Source: Linum tenue
Lineage: Eukaryota > Streptophyta > Magnoliopsida > Malpighiales > Linaceae
Direction of reading: 5' to 3'
Assembly: GCA_946122785.1 (NCBI GenBank)
Contig: CAMGYJ010000002.1
Location: forward strand, 40,512,495 to 40,576,494
Length of the DNA: 64,000 nt
In this document: positions 22,801 to 32,947 of the stretch, piece after piece
How positions within the stretch are numbered: the stretch's first letter is position 1
Layout: every line of letters begins with the position of its first letter
Made by a program: the position numbers and the translations under genes
Notes under the pieces: model-generated
The model's database searches: none
What the model saw: only the letters and a program-made list of their open reading frames with translations
What the model was told of the DNA's origin: nothing

Positions 22801-23482
22801 TTCACTTTCGAGAACAGGGCTATTTCCCCGCCCTCAACGACTACTTTAGATGAGAGAGAATTTCTAGGCTTGACTGAAGCTAGAAATTGTGATCGTTCTA
22901 ACTCTTCTATACGTCCAGCTATGGAGCCTACTCAACCTAGGGGATCCCGATCTAACCCCTCGCCACCGCCTAGTGCCTTTCATAGGATCGTGCACTGTGA
23001 TGGTTCCTTTGTTTCTGAATCACAGATGGCGGCTTGTGGGATTAGAGTTGCTAATTCCCATGGTCAGGTGTATGACGGCAAGGTTGAAAGATTCTTTTTT
23101 CCAGTTCGATGCAGGCGGAAGCTTATGCTATTCTCATTGTAGTGATCTTGGCGGCTCGGGAACAGAGCTCAGCTTGTGTCAAATCTGATTGTCAAATGTT
23201 GGTGAATGCTCTTAAGCTTGTTCAAGACCTTTGGCCTTGGCAATGTCGGGCTTTACTTGCTCGTGTCTCGACCCTTCTCGTTCCGGCTCCGTGGGTGAAA
23301 GTGATGTTTGTTCCTCGACGTCACAATCTGCTAGTCGATTGGGTTGCTCGTAATGCTAGATTAGATGCTCTCCCACGATATTGGATCGTTATTGTTGATC
23401 TCATTTCTCCACTGTTGTAATCAATTGTACTTCCACTGCTTCGATTTGGAATAAAAGTGCCACAATTTGTCAAAAAAAAAAG
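19811..23482 (+). mobile_element. LINE (plant L1-like with RNase H), interrupted on its 5' side
   Basis: The visible part starts inside the endonuclease domain (MDIEFKGYPFTWKNNQ ... LESDHSPLRIEF). RT follows: TKSPGPDGFTGMFFRRFW, then KFDMRKAYDLVDWECL, RGIRQGDPISPFLFIL and HCLFADDTVIF. Next come a zinc-binding zf-RVT region (PMCPICEQQVESIMHMFFHC) and RNase H (IVHCDGSF, QAEAYA, KSDCQ). Frame changes lie near 20400, 21930 and 23100, and TGA stops at about 20838 and 22032. A poly(A) at 23472-23482 marks the 3' end. The 5' part must lie left of the window, because the Ty3-like element ending at 19810 inserted into it. The upstream duplication cannot be checked. Confidence 0.92.
19830..23420 (+). 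pseudogene. LINE ORF2 remnant: endonuclease, RT, zf-RVT, RNase H
   Basis: Segments that can be read: 19812 to about 20400 (endonuclease end and linker), about 20405-20839 and 20906-21925 (RT), 21930-23100 (thumb, zf-RVT and RNase H start), 23109-23420 (RNase H end). The stop at about 20838 lies in MI-stop-QFKPIS where relatives read RQFRPIS; CGA to TGA would explain it. The catalytic FADD of RT is kept. The RNase H Asp-Glu-Asp residues are all present but lie on both sides of the 23100 frameshift. The product would have copied the LINE RNA at a nicked target; this copy is dead. Confidence 0.9.
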
Positions 23483-25438
23483 GAGAAACATTACGCTTGT
23501 TGTCGCTGCCTATTTTGGGCTTCATTTATTGAATTAATATTGGATGATAATATGAAGTGGAGGTAAGTGTTTCCATAACTAAAATTTTATTTTAATATCA
23601 TTCATAAAAAGTTAAAGGTAATGCATAACTATAGTTGTATAGCATGACAGTGTAGGACTATAACTACATCTTGAATAAGTTCTCATGAGACGCAATTGTT
23701 CAACCTTTTTTGGTTTATCTAAGCCATATTTATTACTTGGTCACTTAGTTACCAAACATATTTATCTTTTACTCTTAGACATTCTTCAAGTAAATGTCAT
23801 TGTTCTTTCTAACGGTTAAAGTAAGATGTCATGATATAAATGTCACAAACTTATATAGTTCGGTATATGAATGAAATATTGAATAAAATAGAACACAAAT
23901 GAAATTTTTCTATAGTTAGGGTGTTGTAGTGGTATTAGCCTTAAAAATAAAATAAAAAATCAATCAAAATGGACTAATAAAGAGTTCAAATGCACAAAAA
24001 ATGATTTTCAATGATCAATCATGGTTAAACTACTAAGACATTATTGGTCTTATAGAGTACCGCACATGATTCTCGTTGGCAAATCATAACAATATAGATT
24101 AAAATTGGAAAAAATAGAAAGATACCCTATGAGCTTCACAAAGGTTGGTTAGAATTATTTTTAGGTAGAGTAACGACTAAAGAAAAGTACTCTTGATGGG
24201 GAAGATCAACGTTAGCCGCAACCTTAGAGCATACTTGACTTTGCTTTAGTAATGGAAATGAGAGAGAGAAGAGAAGAGTGGGGACTGGAGTGGTGTGGTT
24301 TGGGTGGAAGGGAGGGGAGGTATTTATAGATTTTTTTAGAGGGGAGGGGTTCCCTGTCTAGACACGCGAACAACATTGATCGCGACAGAAGATGGTGTGG
24401 TGGTTTGCTTGCAAACGAAGTGATCCGCGTCCTCCTCTCTTCGCCAAGGGAGTGGTTCTCCCCACAACCACGCGATCTCCTCACGTGTCGTGCATCGCGA
24501 CAAAGTGCGTGATTTGTGTCAACTGATTTCGACCAAATGCCGCGAGCCATGTGGCTCGCTTCTGAAGGAGGCACACAAGTAATGGTTCGCTCCCCTACCA
24601 AGCGAACTGCTTAGTGGTTCACCTTACTGTGCAACAAACTGCACGAAAGCTGGTAATTTTGGAAATTTATTTTAACTACAGTATTGTGGGAATTTTTTTC
24701 GTAGGGTAGTTATTTGTGGAAATCTTCCGATTTACAGCAACGCCCCTCGAAGTGCGCACACTATTGAGGAGCGGTTGACGTAACAATATACTTTCTCTAC
24801 ATTGCCTTATTGTTATGTGCAGATCATCGTCATTATTATTATTGTCAAAAACTGGTATGTTCCAAGAGTATGATATACTCCAAGTGATCTAACCATTATA
24901 TATACTTTAATAAACTCCAACTAATGTTAACTGTCATTTATTCTTTATATAAAATTGAACTTTGGATTTGACTTAGATAATTGGGACTTGGGGTTTATCT
25001 ACAAGAGGTTACTAACCTAATTTTAATTCATGTTCTAGATAGAGATATCTCACTACTTCAGGAGTACGCAAGTCTGACCCTATTATTATTATTAAAAAAA
25101 TGTGAGTTCAAACAAAGGTCTACAAAAAATTAGTGGGCAGCCAAGATACAATCTGGGCGCCCAATCCCTTAACTACAACAAAGTTAAGTCTAGTAAAAAT
25201 GTAAGCGGCCACCCGAGCCCCCAGATCCTACAACACGGAGAAATTCTGGATCCGCTTGAGCAAAACCACAGTTGTCGTATCCAACTCTCCCACTGAAGAA
25301 AAATTAAAGGTCAGAAAATCATAACCAGCCGCCATGCACAAGTCCCAATACTTGGCACACTTTCGCTAAAGCACCAGCACCAACTCGGCTTGGAACAAAA
25401 TCAGTCATCCCAGTTTGAATCAAAGGTGAAGACTCAAT
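23483..25438. other. Intergenic, no gene recognised
   Basis: AT-rich to about 24200. On the minus strand CTATAAATA (about 24320) precedes a CT-rich stretch (24310-24250), which looks like a core promoter and leader. The short frame beyond it (24601-24224 lies across it) has no recognisable product. 24360-24610 is rich in GCGA/TCGC words. Nothing else stands out. Confidence 0.5.
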
Positions 25439-25443
25439 CAGAT

Positions 25444-27000
25444 TCATTCGGGCCTAATTTCACATGTTTTGCCCCCGTTTTACTTAGATGTTTGTGCCAA
25501 ATTCGCTCCTAAAAGGTTGGTTTTACGCTAGGTTCTTCGTGTTTGAGTGTGTTTCAGGATTTAACAGGTGAAACTAGCCTCGGAGTCGAAAGATTGGCGA
25601 AAAGGATCGAAAACCGGGAGAAGAGGTGAAAAAGAGCCAGTTCACGGCTAACTGAGGGAGTTCATGGTCATGCAAGACCGTGAATAAGAGGAGTTGACCG
25701 TTAATCAAGAGGCGTCCATAGCCAAAGTGAAGGTTACTGACGCAAGGTGAGTTCACGGTCACTAAGACCGTGAACAAAGGCAGATGAACGTGAACAGACG
25801 TGAGCGATGCAGTGCGTTTTGGCGCACGCCTGGAGTTCATGAACGCTTTTCATGGTTCACGGCCGTGAACTCAGCTCATCTCTGGTTTAAAAGATGAGTA
25901 GAAAGGAGGAGAGAGGAAAGAGCCCACTTTTGTGTGCAACACCTTCTTCAGAATTCTAGTGAGAGAAATAGAACTAAAGGGAAGAAGAAGGTTAGGATTT
26001 GGCTTCAAGGAAGATTTCCTCCAAGGAAAGCTCAACTCAAGGGCCAAGAAGACTGAGAGCATCCTCAAAGATGATTTCCACCTTTTTCCCTTTTGTTTTC
26101 CCCACTTCTAGCATGGAGTAGACCTCCTTTCACTTGGGTGTAGTGAAACCCTAACTCTACCATGTAGTTTTCTTGTATGTGTCTTGGATGATTGTCATTG
26201 GGTATTGTTCAATTCAATGATTGAGGCATTATTTATCATGATTGTGCATGCTTGTGCTTAGCAACCTAGAGGTTGTGCATGTTTTGTGCTTAGCATCCTT
26301 AGGTTTGTGAATTTAGGTGCTTAGCAACCTAAGGATTGTGCATAATTGTGCTAGCACCCCCTAGGTTTGTGCATTTAGGTGCTAGTAATCTAATTAGCTT
26401 TATTAGCCTAGCTTAGAGAGGAAAATCCCCCTTTCAAGGGAGACTCAATCGAGTTGGTTTTCCTTCCGCTTTCTAAGCCACCTAAACTAGGTTAAGTTAG
26501 GTCAACCCTCAATGTTGAGTTAAGCAAGTCGATGTATCGTGATTAAGCCGTCCGACCTTAGAGTTGAGTGAGGGAGTAAGTCAATTACCGATTGTCTAAA
26601 CCGAGAGGGTCGAGCGACACGGCCTTTCATCCTTACCTCGGTTTAGCAATTGAGATTGCGATCTCCGACCACAGATGCATCCCTCTGCGGTTCGCGATTA
26701 TCGTTCCCAAAGGCATCGTTCCAATTCACATAGCATGGTAGCGGTTAGGGGGAAGTGACACCCGAGTGACTTTCCCACAAAAGAGTTTTCAAACCCAATC
26801 ACATTTGCTTTCTTTTATTTCAATTAGCAAACCTTTAAACCAAAGTTTTGTTGCTAGATAATGATTTCAACAACTGAAGTAGGGGTAGACGGACCGGCCT
26901 GGGTCGATATCTAAATACTTGCCATATACTGCACCCGATTAAAGTTTAAAAACTTGGGCTCTAATTGGGATTTTATTGTGGTGTAGTTTCGTGCGAGTCA
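25444..27000 (+). repeat. LTR of a related Tat-like family, probably a solo LTR
   Basis: The 1557-bp block follows the design of the other two Tat-type LTRs: an ACATGTTTT start region, TTTTACGCTAGGTTCTTCGT, a palindrome cluster (25600-25871, including GTTCACGGCCGTGAAC), a TTTAAAAG box at 25886, and an end GTGCGAGTCA. CAGAT occurs directly before (25439-25443) and after (27001-27005), as expected of a 5-bp target duplication. The first bases read TCATTC rather than TG. No PBS follows, which favours a solo LTR. However, a gag remnant of the same lineage begins within 100 bases, so a 5' LTR with a lost PBS is possible. Confidence 0.75.
26240..26395 (+). repeat. Minisatellite within the LTR
   Basis: Degenerate copies of GTGCTTAGCAACCTA(A/G)GG...TTGTGCAT, about 35-45 bases each, four to five in a row. 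An inverted copy of the same block lies at 34299-34446. Confidence 0.75.
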
Positions 27001-27090
27001 CAGATCGACACACACATCTCGCCCCTATTATTATTATTATTTTATTGCTGTTGTCATGTGACAATTAATTGTAGCTAGTCCAGAAATCTC

Positions 27091-27186
27091 TTTCCCTTAG
27101 ACCACGAGCTTGAACGAATCTGTCGCTAGTTCAAGAAGGCACTGAAGGCACGACTGGATGCGGAGTAGAATCTAAAACATACTGTC
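27091..27186 (+). pseudogene. gag remnant (N-terminal part), Athila/Tat type
   Basis: Reads PLDHELERICR-stop-FKKALKARLDAE, matching the gag start of the 7076-19336 element (PLDPELERTCRQLRRQQ). The frame continues across the inserted non-autonomous element into 32948, where it reads ILEGSETDEEEMLTPTIKRG. Stops are frequent. The parent element is unknown; the adjacent LTR at 25444-27000 is a candidate. Confidence 0.75.
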
Positions 27187-28529
27187 TGATAGACCGTCAT
27201 TTACACATGTTTTTACCCTCATACTTACACCGTTTGAGGTGTTGATTCTCGTGTTTTAGGCCGATTTCACGCTAGGTTGTGCTTGTTTGTGTTATTTCAG
27301 GTCCTAGTACGGGAATGAAGGCTTAGGAGCGAGTCTGGGGTCGATTGGACGAAGAACGGACGAAGGGAGAGCTTTTTGGGGAGTGCACGGGCAGACCAGG
27401 AGGCTGCACGGCCGTGCACTTGAGCCATTTGGCCGTGCACCTCATGTCGAGGCCATGCACGGGCAGGCTTGAAGCTTGCACGGCCGTGCGCCTGGCCGTG
27501 CAAGGTGGATGAAGGCCGAATAATTGATACGGTGCGTTTTGAGGGTGCACGGCCAGAATGGTGTTGTGCACGGCCGTGCACCTGGCCGTGCAACTCGGGG
27601 AAACCGGTTTTAAAGCCTAATCCGAGCCAGAAGTGGGGGAATCGTGTTTTGAGAGCAAAAACAGAGCCCTAGAGAGAGAAAGTGCGAAGAACACATCCTA
27701 GAAGCTGTCCTAGAGCTGGATTTCATCGAATCGAGCCTGGAGATCGTCATAGGAGTGGAAATCATCGTCCCGGAGCAGATTATCCTCATCGTTATGAGTA
27801 TGACTAATCCGATTCTTGTTTTCTCTTCTCTCTCTATGGAGTAGAACCCTTCTCTCACTTGGGTATGAAGAACCCTAGTTCCTTGTGTTGGGGATTTGAT
27901 TGTAATGACTTGGGATGATATTACTGTTTGATTTTAATCGAATGACGCATGTTTATTGAATTGATTTGAGTCTGATCAGCTTTTCTCAATTTCTGCTGCA
28001 ACCTGAGATAGATAGAATCTGATTAGGTTGTTAGAGCCTCTTCATTCGATAGTAGGAGATTGGCTATATGAGAGTTAGCCAGTTTACTGCTTTGTACTGG
28101 TGTTCTTGGCGCCAGTAGTGGAGTTCTGTGTTCATAGCCTCAGCTTTCTAACCCGGTGAAGACTAGTCGTCTGCCGGGTAGTTAGACTGAGAGGGCTTGG
28201 TCAGCTTAAGAGATTCCAAGCTACTGTCGGATCTTCCGCAGTCTAATCAACAGTAAATCAACCCAGGGAATTGAAATTGAACCTAACTAAGGGGCTAGGG
28301 GGACTCAATCCCGAGTGACTCTTACCTGCTTTAGAAACCCGAACAATTTACTGCTTTCTTGTTGCTTTTACTTTTCACAACAATCACTCGACTTAATTTG
28401 CTAGATAATAGAGAATCACGGAGTAAGCAGTAGATCTAGACCCCGGGTTGATAATTAAACTTGCCTATACTGCAGTCCCTTTCATTGGTTACACTTGGCC
28501 ATTGTTAGGTGTTGTGTTTTAGCGTGTCA
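27187..28529 (+). repeat. 5' LTR of the non-autonomous element
   Basis: TGATAGACC...GCGTGTCA, 1343 bp. Palindromes based on TGCACGGCCGTGCA lie at about 27405-27598, directly upstream of TTTTAAAG (27608-27615), the likely TATA region. Short frames on either strand through the palindromes are not genes. Confidence 0.95.
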
Positions 28530-28535
28530 AGTTTT

Positions 28536-28553
28536 TGGCGCCGTTGCCGGGGA
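28536..28553 (+). other. Primer binding site, Asp-tRNA type
   Basis: TGGCGCCGTTGCCGGGGA, seven bases after the LTR end. Confidence 0.9.
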
Positions 28554-28677
28554 ACCTCTAGGTTATTGGGGAAACGTGAGAATTTGTTACTCTAGCTTTT
28601 TATTTATTGCATTTTTTTTCTTTTCCACCCTTGCTTTTCACTTGGGTGTTATGTTTTTGTTGGTGCAGCTCTGAAAC

Positions 28678-29808
28678 ATGGATCCTCATGGCTTCTCCAA
28701 CCATTGGGGGTATCAACCACCATCCGTGTGGTATTACCCCGAGACCCCCTGGAGCAATCAAGGAGAAGAAGACTATGGATTCGGGTTTCAGTACCAACCC
28801 CCATCCTACGAAGAACAATCAGACCCCTGGGTATTTCAAGAACAATCTCCTTATCAAGAAGAATTCCTCCATCAGCCAGATCCAAACTATCACTTGAGGC
28901 TTCTCGTGGAGCAGATTGCTCGAGTACCTGAGACATCCTTTCCAAAGATGGATATCCCAGACAATGCCCAAACTGGGTTCTCCTACCGTGAAACAGAGGA
29001 GACCCTCCTGAGCATAAAGAAGAGCCTCGAGGATCTTGAGAAAGCTTATGCACAACCTGCTCAAGATCACCCTTCTGCTATCATACTAGAAGAGGAGGAG
29101 GGTGACAAAGGCTATGGGGATGTTGAGGAGCATACAGAAGTTATCACAGAGAACTCCCATGATAATCATGATCAGGAAAGTCCTCTGGTTGCAGATCACA
29201 CAATTCCTTATTTCTGCTCTAACATGCTGGGCCCGATCGAGGAAATGCACGATGAGCTCATTGAAGAAATTGCATGGCGACTTGCTCTCCAATCTGTGCT
29301 AGAAGAAGAAGAGCAAGAAAGGGTGCAGAAAGAAGTTGTGGAGGATGAGGAAGAAAGCAAAGAAGAGGAAGTTCTCGATCATTTCCCAGGGGTGATACCA
29401 CTCGAAGAAGGAAGGGGGGTTGAGGAAGCAATTGGCGTCCAGGCTGAGGATGAAGTTGCGGTGGAAGAGGCCTGCACCGGCCATGAGTTACATGTGATAT
29501 CTCCACCAAACTTCGAGGAGCTGCTTGGCAAGGACCCATTTGCAGTGTCTCTTTGCCAGACCAAAGCCACATCGACATCGGTCCCTCTTGGTGGACGCGA
29601 TGGTGGCCAATCGATGCTGTCTTATCTGGTTTGGGGCAATGAGACAAGAGCAGATGCGAAGGAGAGGTCTCGTGAGTGGAGACTTCATCTTCCTCAAGGT
29701 CACGAGCCGTCTTCATCACCTATCACTTCACTTGCTTGTGACTTGAGACTCCATATTATCGACGAGAACCTCAACTTCAAGGAGGTTTTGGGGTGGACCG
29801 AAACCTAG
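28678..29808 (+). CDS. Acidic protein of the non-autonomous LTR element, function unknown
   Basis: An intact 376-codon frame, 148 bases from the LTR, in the position gag occupies in the autonomous relative. The start MDPHGFSNHWGYQPPSVWYY is rich in aromatic residues and proline. The middle and C-terminal half is strongly acidic (Glu-rich stretches around residues 140-155 and 205-270, the latter predicted helical or coiled). It ends DENLNFKEVLGWTET. There is no zinc knuckle, protease or RT motif, so I cannot assign a function. It may be a replaced or rapidly diverged gag-like protein. No signal peptide or membrane segment is seen. A conserved stem-loop follows 36 bases after the stop. The frame is intact in a young element, which argues for recent selection or simply for youth. 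Confidence 0.8.
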   Translation: MDPHGFSNHWGYQPPSVWYYPETPWSNQGEEDYGFGFQYQPPSYEEQSDPWVFQEQSPYQEEFLHQPDPNYHLRLLVEQIARVPETSFPKMDIPDNAQTGFSYRETEETLLSIKKSLEDLEKAYAQPAQDHPSAIILEEEEGDKGYGDVEEHTEVITENSHDNHDQESPLVADHTIPYFCSNMLGPIEEMHDELIEEIAWRLALQSVLEEEEQERVQKEVVEDEEESKEEEVLDHFPGVIPLEEGRGVEEAIGVQAEDEVAVEEACTGHELHVISPPNFEELLGKDPFAVSLCQTKATSTSVPLGGRDGGQSMLSYLVWGNETRADAKERSREWRLHLPQGHEPSSSPITSLACDLRLHIIDENLNFKEVLGWTET

Positions 29809-29844
29809 GAGCCACCGTCTAGCTAAGACGTAAAAGAAGCGCTT

Positions 29845-29862
29845 GTGGGGAGGCAACCCCAC
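29845..29862 (+). other. Stem-loop after the ORF stop, shared with the Athila-type element
   Basis: GTGGGG-AGGCAA-CCCCAC with flanking CTT/AAG pairs across one bulged C. Sequence and distance from the stop match the copy at 12176-12193 (minus strand). Confidence 0.7.
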
Positions 29863-30048
29863 CAAGGTTTGTTTTGCTTTCGTTTGTTTTTGTCGGTTTG
29901 TCCACTTGGAACTATGGTTTCTATCACCCAGTGTGTTTTGCTGATGCTAGCCCGCTGACTGGTCCACTTCCAGTCCCCCAGCAGTGTTCTTACCCGGTAA
30001 CATCGTTCCCCTTATCTTTCCCTCTACTCCATTGAGGGCAATGTCGTG

Positions 30049-30070
30049 CTTAAGTGTGGGGGGATGTTTT
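30049..30070 (+). other. Internal polypurine-like tract
   Basis: CTTAAGTGTGGGGGGATGTT, preceded by CTCCATTGAGGGCAATGTC. The same block is at 9345-9391 on the minus strand in the Athila-type element. Confidence 0.6.
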
Positions 30071-31583
30071 GTATCGGTTGGAATATTTATGATGGTGCTT
30101 GGAGCCTAGTCCGCTGTCCGAATCTTACGATTTGAGGGCTCCAAGTACTGCTGTTTGATCATATTGGCACTGTGTTTTGATGGATGAATTGATTGGTTTT
30201 CGGATTAATGCATGACAACTTGTTTGCGACTAGGACAACCTATGATGAGGACTGAGATGTGCAGTAGAACGATGTAGGGGTTCAGTTTTTCAACTGTTTG
30301 CTTGCCAACTGTGACTTGATCTGACTTGATCTGATTACTTGTCCTTGACAGTCGTTTATGCATCTAGTTCAGGGTATCAGAATGTGAGATAGAGCATATA
30401 GGTAGCCATGTGAGATTTGAGCCTGCTCGTTTCTTTCTTGTGCGATAGATCCCTCTTCCATGATGTGTAGCATTCACGTTGTCCCTAGCAAAGATGATGG
30501 GGGCATAGGATTAGCCCACGCCCAAAAACTGACTGTCCTGATGTGTCATATCCCCTAGTCAGCCCCTTTGAGCCGTGTGTTATCCTTTCTTTTGGTCTAT
30601 AATGAAGGAAAAAAATCACCCTTGTTGCATCTTTTAGAAGGTTCCACAGAGTGGTTTTTATATATTCTCTGCTGTTTCTACTAAAGTCTATGTGAGTGTT
30701 GGAGGTAGTGCTTAAAAGTTGGGCAGGTGTTTGAAATTTATGCAGAAGTGGTGGATCTCTTAAGAAATGAAAAGAAAAATAAAAGAAAAACAAAGAAAAA
30801 AATTGAAAGCAAAAGAGAGCCACTACCAAAAATCTGAATAATGCCCAGTAAGCAGTGTTTCTTAGCAGTCTGGCTTGGAAATGCTGATGTTTATGCCTCC
30901 TTCGCTCTTGTGCTCTTAAGATATTGAGTAATGCAGGATAGTAGAAAGAAAATACCGGTTTGTTTGACTGTGATTGTGTGTTTGGGAAATGTGGAACCTT
31001 TTGCTATGAATACTTCCACCACTTAAAAGGCCTTTTCCCCATGTCCAAGACCCTAGCCAGTCATTTGAACCTGTGTCTAAGACCTCCTGATTAGTTAGTG
31101 GTGACACCCCATATGTGAACTCTAGCATTTAGAGGCTGCCATCATGGTGAAGAGATGATAGGTATTGAGAGAAATAGCATGCGCATCTTTCGCATCAAAT
31201 TGTCCTGACCCCACTGGTCGAGAGTGAGTGATTCATTTTCATTTTCTATGTGCTCTTGTACCTCGGTGAGGACCTAGATTGCTCGGTCTCTATTCTGATG
31301 TCTTGAGTTGGATGCATGAGTTGACTGTTTTGAGTGAGTGGTTGAATCAAGTCTAGGTTGGCCAGTGAACAGAAGGGAGACTCTTCCTTTACTCGATTTG
31401 CTGCACTCGAATGTCCTTTGTGGTGGTTGTCCAGGTTGTTATTGAGGTTGTGCATGTGTTGATGTTTGAAAACCAGTGCGATTCACGTGTTTTGTGCCTT
31501 TATGACTTGTCCCCAATGTTGGTTGATTGAAATATGTAAGCTTACCTAGTGTCTGACTTGGTTTGCTTGGGGCAAGCAAACGG
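30071..31583 (+). other. Non-coding 3' part of the non-autonomous element
   Basis: Contains GGAGCCTAGTCC...GAGGGCTCCAAGTAC, which also occurs (minus strand) at 9265-9310 in the Athila-type element. No open frame of note is seen. Confidence 0.6.
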
Positions 31584-31600
31584 TTAAGTGTGGGGGAGTT
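31584..31600 (+). other. Polypurine tract of the non-autonomous element
   Basis: TTAAGTGTGGGGGAGTT directly before the 3' LTR, identical to the tract of the Athila-type element. Confidence 0.9.
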
Positions 31601-32942
31601 TGATAGACCGTCATTTACACATGTTTTTACCCTCATACTTACACCGTTTGAGGTGTTGATTCTCGTGTTTTAGGCCGATTTCACGCTAGGTTGTGCTTGT
31701 TTGTGTTATTTCAGGTCCTAGTACGGGAATGAAGGCTTAGGAGCGAGTCTGGGGTCGATTGGACGAAGAACGGACGAAGGGCGAGCTTTTTGGGGAGTGC
31801 ACGGGCAGACCAGGAGGCTGCACGGCCGTGCACTTGAGCCATTTGGCCGTGCACCTCATGTAGAGGCCATGCACGGGCAGGCTTGAAGCTTGCACGGCCG
31901 TGCGCCTGGCCGTGCAAGGTGGATGAAGGCCGAATAATTGATACGGTGCGTTTTGAGGGTGCACGGCCAGAATGGTGTTGTGCACGGCCGTGCACCTGGC
32001 CGTGCAACTCGGGGAAACCGGTTTTAAAGCCTAATCCGAGCCAGAAGTGGGGGAATCGTGTTTTGAGAGCAAAAACAGAGCCCTAGAGAGAGAAAGTGCG
32101 AAGAACACATCCTAGAAGCTGTCCTAGAGATGGATTTCATCGAATCGAGCCTGGAGATCGTCATAGGAGTGGAAATCATCGTCCCGGAGCAGATTATCCT
32201 CATCGTTATGAGTATGACTAATCCGATTCTTGTTTTCTCTTCTCTCTCTATGGAGTAGAACCCTTCTCTCACTTGGGTATGAAGAACCCTAGTTCCTTGT
32301 GTTGGGGATTTGATTGTAATGACTTGGGATGATATTACTGTTTGATTTTAATCGAATGACGCATGTTTATTGAATTGATTTGAGTCTGATCAGCTTTTCT
32401 CAATTTCTGCTGCAACCTGAGATAGATAGAATCTGATTAGGTTGTTAGAGCCTCTTCATTCGATAGTAGGAGATTGGCTATACGAGAGTTAGCCAGTTTA
32501 CTGCTTTGTACTGGTGTTCTTGGCGCCAGTAGTGGAGTTCTGTGTTCATAGCCTCAGCTTTCTAACCCGGTGAAGACTAGTCGTCTGCCGGGTAGTTAGA
32601 CTGAGAGGGCTTGGTCAGCTTAAGAGATTCCAAGCTACTGTCGGATCTTCCGCAGTCTAATCAACAGTAAATCAACCCAGGGAATTGCAATTGAACCTAA
32701 CTAAGGGGCTAGGGGGCTCAATCCCGAGTGACTCTTACCTGCTTTAGAAACCCGAACAATTTACTGCTTTCTTGTTGCTTTTACTTTTCACAACAATCAC
32801 TCGACTTAATTTGATAGATAATAGAGAATCACGGAGTAAGCAGTAGATCTAGACCCCGGGTTGATAATTAAACTTGCCTATACTGCAGTCCCTTTCATTG
32901 GTTACACTTGGCCATTGTTAGGTGTTGTGTTTTAGCGTGTCA
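31601..32942 (+). repeat. 3' LTR of the non-autonomous element
   Basis: 1342 bp, nearly identical to the 5' LTR. TTTTAAAG lies at 32022-32029 after the palindrome cluster (31810-32010). Confidence 0.95.
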
Positions 32943-32947
32943 CTGTC

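Larger units (their letters stand above)
27187..32942 (+). mobile_element. Young non-autonomous Tat/Athila-related LTR element
   Basis: A 5756-bp element with direct LTRs (27187-28529, 31601-32942), a perfect duplication CTGTC on both sides (27182-27186, 32943-32947), an Asp-tRNA-type PBS and a polypurine tract. The LTRs differ at only about seven positions by eye, so the insertion is recent. The 3.07-kb interior encodes one acidic ORF and has no protease, RT or integrase. It shares its PBS, a stem-loop after the stop, a CTCCATTGAGGGCAATGTC block and the polypurine tracts with the Athila/Tat-type element at 7076-19336. It likely depends on enzymes from such a partner. Confidence 0.95.

Noticed and set aside
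24224..24601. 125-codon frame on the minus strand
   Set aside because: No family resemblance; it overlaps a promoter-like CT-rich stretch, so coding is not supported.
29258..29719. 153-codon frame on the minus strand
   Set aside because: Shadow of the acidic ORF on the plus strand (Glu codons read as Leu/Phe/Ser).
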